DNA from: Aquimonas sp044377145
GTDB lineage: Bacteria; Pseudomonadota; Gammaproteobacteria; Xanthomonadales; Xanthomonadaceae
Assembly (NCBI RefSeq): GCF_044377145.1
Contig: NZ_JBILJQ010000012.1
Span: 1-64,000 of the forward strand
DNA: 64,000 nt
Reading direction: 5' to 3'
Numbering within the stretch: the stretch's first letter is position 1; every line of letters begins with the position of its first letter. Shown here piece by piece: positions 29,035 to 38,200 of the stretch. The translations under genes and the position numbers were made by a program. The notes under the pieces are model-generated. The model was not told the origin of the DNA and made no database searches. It was given only the letters and a program-made list of their open reading frames with translations.

Positions 29035-29763
29035 ATGCCCTTGCCCACAGCCTCCCCAGCTCATCACGCGCCTCGTCTGCTGCTGGTCGAAGACGATCCG
29101 GTCAGCGCCGACTGGCTGCTGCGCCTGTGTGCCGACTGGGGCTTGATCGTCACGCATGCACGCAGCTGCACCGAGGCACGGGCGCATTCGTCGCAGGCGT
29201 TCGATGCGCTGCTGCTGGATCAGTGCCTGGCCGATGGCAACGGCGTCGACCTACTCGCTCAGCTGCGTGCAGCGGGCATCCACGCGCCTGCCGCCGCACT
29301 CAGCGCGGACCTCGGCCCCGCCCACTGCGTACGTCTGCTGCAGGCGGGTTTCAGTGCCTGCCTGAGCAAGCCTTTCGATGCCGCGGCCCTGCTCGCGACC
29401 CTCGACTCTGTGGGAGTGCGGCCGCCGAGCTGGGACGAGGTGCGGGCCATGGCGACCGCAGCCGGCAAGCCCGCGGTGCTGGCCTCCTTGCGCGCCCTGC
29501 TGGCGGCCGATCTGCCCGAACAGCGACGCGCCCTGGCACTCGCCCTGGACGCCCAGCCTATTGCCAGCAGCGGCGCCGACGCGGTGCTGCACCGGATGCT
29601 GGGCGCCAGCCGTTTGACCGGCGCCGCCGCGCTGACCGCGGCGATCGAAGCCCTGCGCGATCTGCTGGGCCATTCGCCGCTGGTTGCCGAGTCGGTGCGC
29701 AGCGGCCACGCGCGGGTCGAGCACGCAATCGCTGCGACCCTGGCGGACTGTGCATCAGCGTAA
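29035..29763 (+). CDS. Response-regulator receiver protein with C-terminal HPt-like domain
   Basis: 242 residues. The REC domain (about 13-128) has the acidic pair Asp20-Asp21, phospho-acceptor Asp62 in LLLDQCLADGNG, Ser90 and Lys112 in SKPF. There is no DNA-binding or enzyme output domain. Instead residues about 140-240 are a helical bundle with LHRMLGASRLTGAAAL, where His186 fits the phosphorylatable histidine of an HPt domain. It could pass phosphate between a hybrid kinase and another regulator. No kinase is encoded nearby, so it is an orphan. The region between it and the divergent YdbH-like gene is only 26 bases, so the two promoters must overlap coding sequence. Confidence 0.82.
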   Translation: MPLPTASPAHHAPRLLLVEDDPVSADWLLRLCADWGLIVTHARSCTEARAHSSQAFDALLLDQCLADGNGVDLLAQLRAAGIHAPAAALSADLGPAHCVRLLQAGFSACLSKPFDAAALLATLDSVGVRPPSWDEVRAMATAAGKPAVLASLRALLAADLPEQRRALALALDAQPIASSGADAVLHRMLGASRLTGAAALTAAIEALRDLLGHSPLVAESVRSGHARVEHAIAATLADCASA

Positions 29764-29948
29764 CGGTGATCCGGCCGGAGGCCGCCATGCACCATCCGCG
29801 CAGCGGATTCCAGGAAGGGTCTCTACTGCGAAGGGTCGCCTCAAACCCGGGCCAATGCGACACAGGCGGTCACACCAAAGGAATCGCCGCGCACGGCCGC
29901 GGTCGCACCTACTGCGAAGGTAGGCGAGCCTGCCGCCATTCCAAGCGC

Positions 29949-30683
29949 TCAGCGCAGCTGTTCGATCTCCGCCATCAGCCCCCAGGAGCGCAGGCTGCGG
30001 CCGTGCAGATGGCGCTTGAGCTCCTCGCGCAGCAGCCGGCGCAGGGGCGGCAGCAGCGCCGGCGCAGGTGCGGCGTCCGACTGCAGGGCCAGCAGGGCCG
30101 CACCCGCAACGCCGTCTGCCTCGCCCACCCCGAGACGTTGTGCGCCGGCCTCACCCAGGTAGCGGTAGCGCGCTTCGGCCTCGATCGGCCGCTCGTGCCG
30201 GTCAGTCTCGATCTGCAGCGCCACGCCCAGCGCCTGCAGCAGATCACGTTCAAAGCAGCGCAGCGGCCAGGCCATGGCCTCGCCGCTGGCCAGCTGCGAC
30301 AGGCATAGCGCGTAACGACCGAACAAGGCCGGCTGCGGCTCGCCGCGCGCCAGCAGCTGCACCAGCAGCTCGTTGAGGTAGAAACCGCCCATCAGCGCAT
30401 CACCGAGCAGACGCGGCGCCACGCCCGCCGGCTCGACATCGGTCAACTGCGGCAGCTCGCCGCTGCCCTGCCAGCTGATCAGCAGCGGCGAAAACGGCTG
30501 CAGTACGGCGGCACGGCCACCGCCTTTGCCGCCCTTGGCGCCGCGCGCCATCAGGCCCATGCGCCCGTGCGCGGGGGTGAACACCTCAAGCAGTTGGCTG
30601 CTCTCGCGGAACGCACGCGCGTGCAGCACGTAGGCGGGCTCACCTTCGATGCGCGGACCGGGCCCTGCGCCTCTGCCGGCCAT
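29949..30683 (-). CDS. recO: DNA repair protein RecO
   Basis: 244 residues with the RecO plan: an N-terminal OB fold (AYVLHARAFRESSQLLEVFTPAHGR in its motif positions about 17-41) and a helical C-terminal part (GGFYLNELLVQLL, CFERDLLQALG). No zinc cysteines, as in many gammaproteobacterial members. It loads RecA onto single-stranded DNA together with RecR. It follows era by 3 bases at the end of the DUF4845-rnc-era-recO operon, a widely conserved order. Confidence 0.94.
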   Translation of the reverse strand: MAGRGAGPGPRIEGEPAYVLHARAFRESSQLLEVFTPAHGRMGLMARGAKGGKGGGRAAVLQPFSPLLISWQGSGELPQLTDVEPAGVAPRLLGDALMGGFYLNELLVQLLARGEPQPALFGRYALCLSQLASGEAMAWPLRCFERDLLQALGVALQIETDRHERPIEAEARYRYLGEAGAQRLGVGEADGVAGAALLALQSDAAPAPALLPPLRRLLREELKRHLHGRSLRSWGLMAEIEQLR

Positions 30684-30686
30684 CGA

Positions 30687-31601
30687 TCAGTCCGTGTAGC
30701 CGAAGCTCTTCAGGCTCTTCTCGTCGTCGCTCCAGCCCTCGCGCACCTTGCACCAGACCTGCAGAAACACCTTGCGCTGGAGCAGACGCTCCATGCCCAG
30801 ACGCGCGTCCATGCCGATCTGGCGCAGCTGTTCACCGCCGGCACCGATCACGATCGCCTTCTGGCCATCGCGCTCCACCCACACCACCGCGTGGATGCGC
30901 GCCATCTTGCCGTCTTCTTCCCATTGCTCGATCTCGACGCTGCTGGCGTAGGGCAGCTCGTCACCCAGCCTGCGCATCAGCTGCTCGCGGATCAACTCCG
31001 CGCACATGAAGCGTTCGCTGCGGTCGGTGACCTGGTCTTCCTCGAACAGGGGCTCGGACTCCGGCAGATGCTTCAGCAGCACCTTCTGCAGGGTGTCCAG
31101 CCCGCTACGCTTCTGCGCCGACAGCGGCACCACCTCGATGAAGTCGCGGCCCTCGACCACCTTCTGGATGAAGGGCAACAGGGCGCCCTTCTCCTTCAGC
31201 TTGTCGACCTTGTTGATCACCAGCACGCGCGGCACGCCGGCTTCGACCAGCACATCGAAGGCGCGCTGGTCGTCCTCGCGCCACTGCCCGGCCTCGATCA
31301 CCAGCACGCCGATCTGCACATCGGCCAGGGCGCCGCGGGCGGCGCGATTCATGTAGCGGTTGATCGCGCGCGGCTGTTTGCCGTGCAGGCCGGGGGTGTC
31401 CACGTAGGCGATCTGCCCGCCTTCCAGCGTGCTGATCCCGAGAATGCGATGGCGGGTGGTCTGCGGTCGACGCGAGACGATGCTCACGCGGAAGCCGACC
31501 AGGGCATTGATCAGGGTCGACTTACCCACATTGGGGCGGCCGACCACGGCCACATGGCCGGCGCGGTAACCGGCCGGCGTGGTGCTTTCAGGGGTGTTCA
31601 T
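30687..31601 (-). CDS. era: GTPase Era
   Basis: 304 residues. G1 is GRPNVGKS (residues 21-28), followed by the switch region TTRHRILG, G3 DTPG and G4 NKVD; the C-terminal KH domain carries the GAGGEQLRQIG RNA-binding loop. Era binds the 3' end of 16S rRNA and helps 30S subunit maturation. Its start overlaps the rnc stop in an ATGA, so both RNA-processing genes are coupled. Confidence 0.97.
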   Translation of the reverse strand: MNTPESTTPAGYRAGHVAVVGRPNVGKSTLINALVGFRVSIVSRRPQTTRHRILGISTLEGGQIAYVDTPGLHGKQPRAINRYMNRAARGALADVQIGVLVIEAGQWREDDQRAFDVLVEAGVPRVLVINKVDKLKEKGALLPFIQKVVEGRDFIEVVPLSAQKRSGLDTLQKVLLKHLPESEPLFEEDQVTDRSERFMCAELIREQLMRRLGDELPYASSVEIEQWEEDGKMARIHAVVWVERDGQKAIVIGAGGEQLRQIGMDARLGMERLLQRKVFLQVWCKVREGWSDDEKSLKSFGYTD

Positions 31602-32275
31602 CGGGTGTCCTTGTCTGCGGATTCAAGCAGTACGGCCACGATCTGCGCCGCCGCCTGCTGTTCGGCTTCGCGGCGTGAGCCGGCGATGCCCGTGGTTTCC
31701 AGGGCGAAGCTGTCGACTCGACAGCGCACCTCGAACTGTTTGTCATGGTCATCGCCGCGGGCTTCCACCAGCACGTAGTCCGGCAAGCCAAGCTGGCGGC
31801 CCTGCAGCCATTCCTGCAGGCGGGTCTTCGCATCCTTGTCGGCTTTGAGCCCGGGCGGCAGCTGCTCGATATGCGGCTCCAGCGCGCTCAGCACCGCGGC
31901 ACGGCAGGCATCGAAGCCGGCATCGAGATGGATCGCACCGATCAGCGCTTCCACCGCATCAGCCAGAATCGAATCGCGGCGAAATCCGCCGCTCTTGAGT
32001 TCGCCCTGGCCGAGGATCAGGCGATCGCCAAGCTTCATCGCGCGGCCCAGTTCCGCCAGCCGCGCTTCGCGCACCAGCTGCGAGCGCGCCCGCGTCAAGG
32101 CGCCCTCGTCAGCCTTCGGAAAGCGCAGAAACAGCGCCTCGGCGACGATCAGATTGAGCAGCGCATCGCCCAGAAACTCCAGTCGCTCGTTGTTGCGGCC
32201 GGCGGCGCTGCGGTGGGTCAGAGCCTGCTGCAGCAGGGCCTGATCGGCGAACACATGGCCGAGGGCGGAACTCAA
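31598..32275 (-). CDS. rnc: Ribonuclease III
   Basis: 225 residues from a TTG at 32273-32275. The RNase III signature NERLEFLGDALL and the acidic DAVEALIGAI are present, followed by a C-terminal double-stranded RNA-binding domain (about 150-220: DAKTRLQEWLQG, GIAGSRREAEQQAA). It cleaves structured rRNA precursors and regulatory duplexes. The only in-frame ATG lies 54 bases inside the DUF4845 gene, while the TTG gives a length (E. coli 226) and beginning (SSALGHVFADQALLQQ) that fit the family; the start is therefore tentative. Confidence 0.93.
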   Translation of the reverse strand: MSSALGHVFADQALLQQALTHRSAAGRNNERLEFLGDALLNLIVAEALFLRFPKADEGALTRARSQLVREARLAELGRAMKLGDRLILGQGELKSGGFRRDSILADAVEALIGAIHLDAGFDACRAAVLSALEPHIEQLPPGLKADKDAKTRLQEWLQGRQLGLPDYVLVEARGDDHDKQFEVRCRVDSFALETTGIAGSRREAEQQAAAQIVAVLLESADKDTR

Positions 32276-32294
32276 GCGTGCACCGGTGCGGAAA

Positions 32295-32684
32295 TCAATC
32301 GGTGCTGCCCTGGCGCGACAGCTCGACCGTTTTGTCGAAGGTCGCCACAAACTCGAGGTTGTAGGCCAGCGGACGGCGCACTTCGTACTTGATGTTGAGG
32401 TTGTAACCGGTGCCCGAGCGGGTGATCTTGATATGCTGCGGCTTCACCGACTCGACGTAGCTGATGTAGAAACGCCGATTCAGCAGGTCCTTGATCTTCT
32501 CCGGCGTCATGTTGGCGACACCCGGCTCCTGCTGCACGCCCTTCATCGCGCCGACCACGCCGAAGTGATACTCCTGATAGACCGGGAACAGGCGCATCGC
32601 CAGGAAGGCGAAGAAGCCCACCACCATCAGCACCACGATGAAGCCCAGCAGGGTGATGCCGCGCTGTTGCTTGCCAGAATTCAT
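32295..32684 (-). CDS. DUF4845 membrane protein
   Basis: 129 residues with one N-terminal membrane helix (GITLLGFIVVLMVVGFFAF) followed by a small soluble domain containing LFPVYQEYHFGVVGAMK, the usual hallmark of DUF4845. The type IV pilin-like beginning (QQRGITLLGF) is typical of the family. In related bacteria it lies between lepB and rnc; here lepA and lepB are absent upstream and ligA is found instead. Function unknown. Confidence 0.9.
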   Translation of the reverse strand: MNSGKQQRGITLLGFIVVLMVVGFFAFLAMRLFPVYQEYHFGVVGAMKGVQQEPGVANMTPEKIKDLLNRRFYISYVESVKPQHIKITRSGTGYNLNIKYEVRRPLAYNLEFVATFDKTVELSRQGSTD

Positions 32685-32804
32685 GTCGAACCTCAGAGGG
32701 TGGGTGGAAGGCGGAAATCGCCGCTCATGGTCGCGAAGCGCGCGCCGGGGCGCAAGAGCACAGGCTTCACGCGGCCAGTGTGAGCGGTGGATCTGCGACG
32801 ACAG

Positions 32805-35192
32805 TCACCCGCCCTGCTCGGCCAGGAAGGTCAGCAGCTGCGCCTCATCCCAGACCGGCACGCCCAGCTCCTGCGCCTTGACCAGCTTGCTTCCGGCAGC
32901 TTCACCTGCGACCACAAAACTGGTCTTCTTCGAAACACTCCCCGCAACCTTGGCGCCTAGCGCCTCCAGCCGGGCACCCGCCTCATCGCGGGTCATTGCC
33001 GTCATCGCCCCGGTCAGCACCACCGTCTTGCCCGCGAGTGGCCCGCCCGCGGCCTGCTGTGGTGCAGCCTCACGCAGCGCGGCCATGGCCGAATCCACCG
33101 CGCGCAGACGCGGGCCCCAGTGCGGATGCGCCAGCAGCACGAACAGCGCCGCGGCCGCTTCGGCGGGCACGCCGAGTGCGGTCAGTCCGTGCTCGCCGGC
33201 TGCTTGCACCGCTTCGAGGCTTGGGCGAGCCTGCGCAATGCGCCCGATCGAGGTGTCGCCCAGCCGACCGAGCGGTGCACCCAGCGCCTTGGCTGCGCCG
33301 AGCAGATGCCCAAGGTCCAGCCGCGCTGCCAGCGCTGCCGAAGGCACCCCGCTGGCCTGCGGTTCGACCCCATTAGCCAACAGCGCATCGATGACCTCCT
33401 GGTTGTGCGGCTGCGCGAAGAAGCTGGTGATCGAGCTCGCCACCTTCGGCCCGATATCCGGCAGCGCCAGCAGCAGCATCGGATCGGCGTGACGGATCGC
33501 GTCCAGGCTGCCGAACGCGCGCGCCAGTGATTTGGCGGTTTCCTCGCCCATCTGCAGGATGCCGAGCGCGAACAGCAGGCGCTCCAACGACTGGCGGCGG
33601 CTGCGCTCGATCGCTTCGATCAGGTTCTCGGCCCATTTGCTGGCGATCTTGCCGGCCTTGACGGTTTCAGGCGTCGCGCCCGCACGCGCATCGGCCTGCT
33701 GCTTCAGATCCAGCAGCTGCGCGAGGCTCAGCCGATACAGATCAGCCACCGAGTGCGCGAAGCCGAAGTCGACCAGATCCTCGACCATGCGCTCGCCCAG
33801 GCCCTCGATGTCCATCGCCCGGCGCGACGCGAAATGGATCAGCGCCTGCTTGCGCTGGGCCGGGCAGAAGAGACCGCCGCTGCAGCGCGCGACAACCTCA
33901 CCTTCCGAGCGCACCACTGCCGAGCCGCAGGCGGGACAGACCGAGGGCAGAGCATAGGGTGCGGTGTCGGCAGGCCGACGCTCGATCAGCACGCTCAGCA
34001 CTTCGGGGATCACGTCACCCGCGCGACGCACGATCACGCTGTCGCCGACGCGCACATCGAGCCGCGCGATCTGGTCGGCGTTGTGCAGGGTCGCATTGGT
34101 CACCACCACGCCGGCAACCTGCACCGGCTTGAGCCGGGCCACCGGGGTGATCGCGCCGGTGCGGCCGACCTGCACATCGATCGCTTCCACGACCGTCATC
34201 TCTTCCTGCGCAGGGAACTTGTGCGCGATCGCCCAGCGCGGTGCGCGCGAGACGAAGCCGAGCGCACGCTGCTGATCGAAGCGATCTACCTTGTAGACCA
34301 CTCCATCGATATCGAAGGGGAGCTGATCTCGTCCATTTCCGACCTTTCGGTAGAAATCCAGGCAGCCGTCGGCCCCGATCGCAATGCCTGTCTCGGCAGC
34401 GACCTGAAAACCCAGTTCTTGCAGCGAGACCAGCACGTCTGACTGGCTCGGAAGCAACGTGAAGTTCTCAAGCCCTTGCCCAACACCGTAGGCGAAGAAC
34501 GCAAGCTTTCGCTTCTTGGCCTCAGCCGGATCAAGCTGCCGAATTGCCCCCGCCGCAGCGTTCCTCGGGTTTGCCAGCGTCTTCCTTCCTTCAGCCAGCG
34601 CCCGCTGGTTGAACTCGTAGAAGCTTGCATGAGGCATGCAAACCTCACCGCGCACTTCAAGATTCTCAGGGACCAAAGAGAAGGAACGGCCATGTCGATC
34701 ACGGGACATTTTCATCAAGAGAAGAGGAACGGACTTGATCGTTCGTACCGTGTGGGTCACGTCCTCTCCGCGCTCCCCATCCCCTCTGGTAAGCGCACGA
34801 ACCAGCTTTCCATCACGATACAAGAGACTTATGGCTAGGCCATCGAACTTCAGCTCGGTCGAGTAGCGAACTTCTTCGACCCCCAAGAGTTCGCGGATTC
34901 TTCTGTCGAACTCGACAACTTCCTCATCTGCGAACGCATTCGCAAGAGAGAGCATCGGGACATCGTGACTGATCGTCTCAAGTTTGCTTACCGGCGCTCC
35001 AACTCGTTGCGTTGGCGAGTCCGAAACAAGAAGCTCGGGATGCTCGCGCTCCATCCGTTCAAGCTCACGCATCAACCTGTCGTACTCCGCATCAGGAATG
35101 ACAGGGTCGTTAACAACTTCGTAGTAGTGGTTAGCTACGTGGATGCGTGCCCGCAGCTCTGCTGCACGTTGGCTAAGGCTTTCGTTTTCCAT
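32805..35192 (-). CDS. ligA: NAD-dependent DNA ligase LigA
   Basis: 795 residues, longer than E. coli LigA (671) because of about 100 extra residues between the helix-hairpin-helix and BRCT domains, a feature I associate with Xanthomonad LigA. Domains in order: Ia (NAD binding), adenylation with Lys115 in ELKFDG, OB fold, zinc finger (CPACG, later FCPAQ), HhH (LGILQMGEETAKSLA) and C-terminal BRCT (LAGKTVVLTGAM). It seals nicks in replication and repair. The first 300 codons (about 34300-35192) are clearly poorer in G+C than the rest. It starts 10 bases after the smc stop. Confidence 0.96.
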   Translation of the reverse strand: MENESLSQRAAELRARIHVANHYYEVVNDPVIPDAEYDRLMRELERMEREHPELLVSDSPTQRVGAPVSKLETISHDVPMLSLANAFADEEVVEFDRRIRELLGVEEVRYSTELKFDGLAISLLYRDGKLVRALTRGDGERGEDVTHTVRTIKSVPLLLMKMSRDRHGRSFSLVPENLEVRGEVCMPHASFYEFNQRALAEGRKTLANPRNAAAGAIRQLDPAEAKKRKLAFFAYGVGQGLENFTLLPSQSDVLVSLQELGFQVAAETGIAIGADGCLDFYRKVGNGRDQLPFDIDGVVYKVDRFDQQRALGFVSRAPRWAIAHKFPAQEEMTVVEAIDVQVGRTGAITPVARLKPVQVAGVVVTNATLHNADQIARLDVRVGDSVIVRRAGDVIPEVLSVLIERRPADTAPYALPSVCPACGSAVVRSEGEVVARCSGGLFCPAQRKQALIHFASRRAMDIEGLGERMVEDLVDFGFAHSVADLYRLSLAQLLDLKQQADARAGATPETVKAGKIASKWAENLIEAIERSRRQSLERLLFALGILQMGEETAKSLARAFGSLDAIRHADPMLLLALPDIGPKVASSITSFFAQPHNQEVIDALLANGVEPQASGVPSAALAARLDLGHLLGAAKALGAPLGRLGDTSIGRIAQARPSLEAVQAAGEHGLTALGVPAEAAAALFVLLAHPHWGPRLRAVDSAMAALREAAPQQAAGGPLAGKTVVLTGAMTAMTRDEAGARLEALGAKVAGSVSKKTSFVVAGEAAGSKLVKAQELGVPVWDEAQLLTFLAEQGG

Positions 35193-35202
35193 GGCGTGGC
35201 TC

Positions 35203-38200
35203 TCAGGCGGCGCCGATCAGGCGCGAGGCCTCGTCAAGGTCCACCGACACCAGCCGCGATACGCCGGGCTCGCGCATGGTCACGCCGGCCAGCTGGCGGG
35301 CCGCCTCCATGGTGGATTTGTTGTGGGTCACGAACAGGAACTGCACCTTCTCGCTCATCTCGGTGACCATCGCCGAGAAGCGGCCGACATTGGCCTCGTC
35401 CAGTGGCGCATCGACCTCGTCGAGCAGACAGAACGGCGCCGGGTTGAGCTGGAAGATCGCGAACACCAGCGACACCGCCGTCATCGCCTTCTCGCCGCCC
35501 GACAGCAGGCTGATGTTCGACACCCGCTTGCCCGGCGGGCGCGCCATGATCGCCACTCCGGTGTCGAGCAGGTCTTCGCCGGTCAGCTCCAGATAGGCGT
35601 GTCCACCGCCGAACAAACGCGGATACAGGGCCTGCATGCCGGCGTTGACGCGGTCGAAGGTGTCTTTGAAACGCCCGCGGGTTTCCTTGTCGATCTTGCG
35701 GATCGCGCTCTCCAACGTTTCCAGCGCCTGGGTCAAGTCGGCGTGCTGGCTGTCCAGATAGTCCTTGCGCTGCGACTGTTCGCCGAACTCCTGGATCGCC
35801 GCCAGGTTGACCGGTTCCAGCCGCTTGATGCGGGTTTCCAGATCGTCCAGTGATTTCTTCCAGGCCTCGATACTGGCGCCCTCCGGCAGACTGGCCAGCA
35901 GGGCCTCGGGTTCGGCCTCTGCAGCGGTGATCGACTCCAGCAGACCCTGCGCTTTGAGCGCCAGCGCCTGTTCCTGCAGGCGCCGATTGCCCAGCCGCTC
36001 GCGCAGCAGCAGGGCGCGCTGATCCAGCTGCTGACGTTTCTGCTCGTAGCTGCGCAACTCGCCTTCGATGCCGTCCACGGCTGAACGCGCTGCAGACAGC
36101 GCCTTCTCGACATCGATCCGGCTGGCCAGAAACACCTGCAGCTCGGCTTTCAGCGCTTCGATCGGCGCATCGCCCACCGCCAACTGCTCGGCCAGCTCGG
36201 TGCGACGCTGGGCCAGCTGCTGCAGCTGGTTGCGCATACGCCCCAGGCCTTGCTCCAGCCCGGCGCGCTGGCTGCGTTTGGATTCCAGCTGCAGGGCCAG
36301 ATGATGGCTGCGCTCGCGCAGCTCGCGCACGGCCGCCTGCGCTGCTTCACGCTGGGCGTGCAGACGCTCGCGCTCGCCTTCCAGCCGGATCCGCGCGTCC
36401 TCCTGCTCGCCCATGCGCTCCATGGCGTGTTCAAGCCGGGCGCGTGATTCGCCGGACTGCTCCTGCGCCTCTTCGATTGCGCCCGCCAATTGTTCAAGCT
36501 CGGCCTCAATGCGTGCGCGCCGCGTCTGCGCCTGATCGAGCTTGCCGCTCAGGCTCTGCAGCTGGCCCGACAGTTCGGCCACGCCGCGGTGGGCGAGATA
36601 CAGGCTGCGCTGCGCGTCCTCGCGCTCCAGCTCGGCCTGCTGCAGGCTGTCACGCAGCTCGGCCAATTGTTCAGTTAAGGCCGTTTCGCGCTGGGTCTGG
36701 GCCTGGATCTCGGCGCGCAGATTCTGCAGCTCGCGCTCGCGGGTCAGCGCACCCTGCTGGGCCTCGCCAGAGCGCAGCACGCGCGCGAACCCGGCGCCCA
36801 GCCATTCGCCGCTGGCGGTGATGATGCTCTGGCTATCCGACAAAGCCGGCAACCGCGCGCGTGCGCTGGCCAGGTCGTCGGCCACATGCACATCCAGCAG
36901 CAGACGCCGCAGCGCGGCCGGCCCCTCGACCCGGGAGGCGAGTGAGTCAGCCTCGGCCAGCAGCATGCCGCTGTCGCCGGCGAGCAGGGCGATTCGGCCG
37001 GCACGCAAGGCCGCCAGTGCCTCGGCATGCTCGCTCGGCACCTCCACCAGCACGCCTTCGATCAAGCTGCCCAGCACGGTTTCGACCGCGGTCTCCCAAC
37101 CCGGTTGAACCTTGAGCACGCTGCCGGCGCGCGGCTGCTGCTCCAGCCCCTGCGCGCGCAACCAGTCGAGCACCGCGCCTTTTTCCTGCCCCAGCGCGGC
37201 GGCCTGCAGGGCTTCCAGCGAACCCAGCCGACCGCGCTGGCTCTGCACTTCCTTGCGCACCTCGGCCTGCGCCGACTGCGCCATGCGCTGGCGCTCCTGC
37301 ACCGCAAGCACGGCCTGCTTGCGCGCTTCCAGCGTCTGGGTGAGTTCATCGACCTGCGCTCGGCGGGCCTCGGCCTGCTCGGTGGCATCGGCCAAGCTGG
37401 CTTCGATCGCGCTGACGTCGAGCCCTTGCAGCTCGGCCTGCAGCGCTTCGCGACGACGCCCCAGCTCCAGCGACTGGCGGTCGAGGTAGTCGATACGGGT
37501 GCGCTCGACCTCGGCCGCGCGAGCGGCCTCGGCCTGCGCCTGTCGCTGCTGGTCGGAGGTCTGCTGCCAGCTGGTCAGGGCGCGCTCGGCGTGCTGCAGA
37601 GCATCGCCACGTTCGGCGCTGTCTTCGCTGATCTGCGCGGCGGCGGGTTCGAGCTCCTGCACTACGGCTTCGAGATCCGCCAGCTTGGTGGCGTCTTCTT
37701 CGATATGGGCCAGCACTTCGGCATGCGAGGCATCAGCCTCGGCCTTGCTCTGGCGGAGGCGCTGGCCAAGCTCACCCTGATGGCGGATCTGCTGCTCGAC
37801 GCGGGCGATATCGCTGCTGATGCGATAGCTCTCGGCCTGAACCTTTGTCAGCGCTTCGCTGGCCTCGCCCTGTTGCACGCGGGTCAGCTCGATCTGGGCT
37901 TCGACGTGGCGCTGCTCGGCGATCGTCGCCTCCAGCTGCAGGTCTTCGTCGGTCAGGCTTGAACGCAGAATCGTCAGCTCGCCATCGACCACGCGGAACT
38001 GCATCGCCTTGAGCTGCGCATCGCGCTCGCGCTGATCGGCGCGCAATTGCTGATACAGCTCGGCCTGGCGTGCCTGGCGTCGCAGGTGCTCCAGCTGCTT
38101 GTCGACCTCTTCGCGCAAGTCGTTCAAGCGATCCATGTTTTCCCGCGTGTGGCGCATGCGGGTCTCGGTTTCCTTGCGGCGTTCCTTGTACTTGGAGATG

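Noticed and set aside
29908..29924. Small inverted repeat CCTAC/GTAGG between the REC-HPt gene and recO
   Set aside because: Only 5 base pairs with no T-run; no better than chance.
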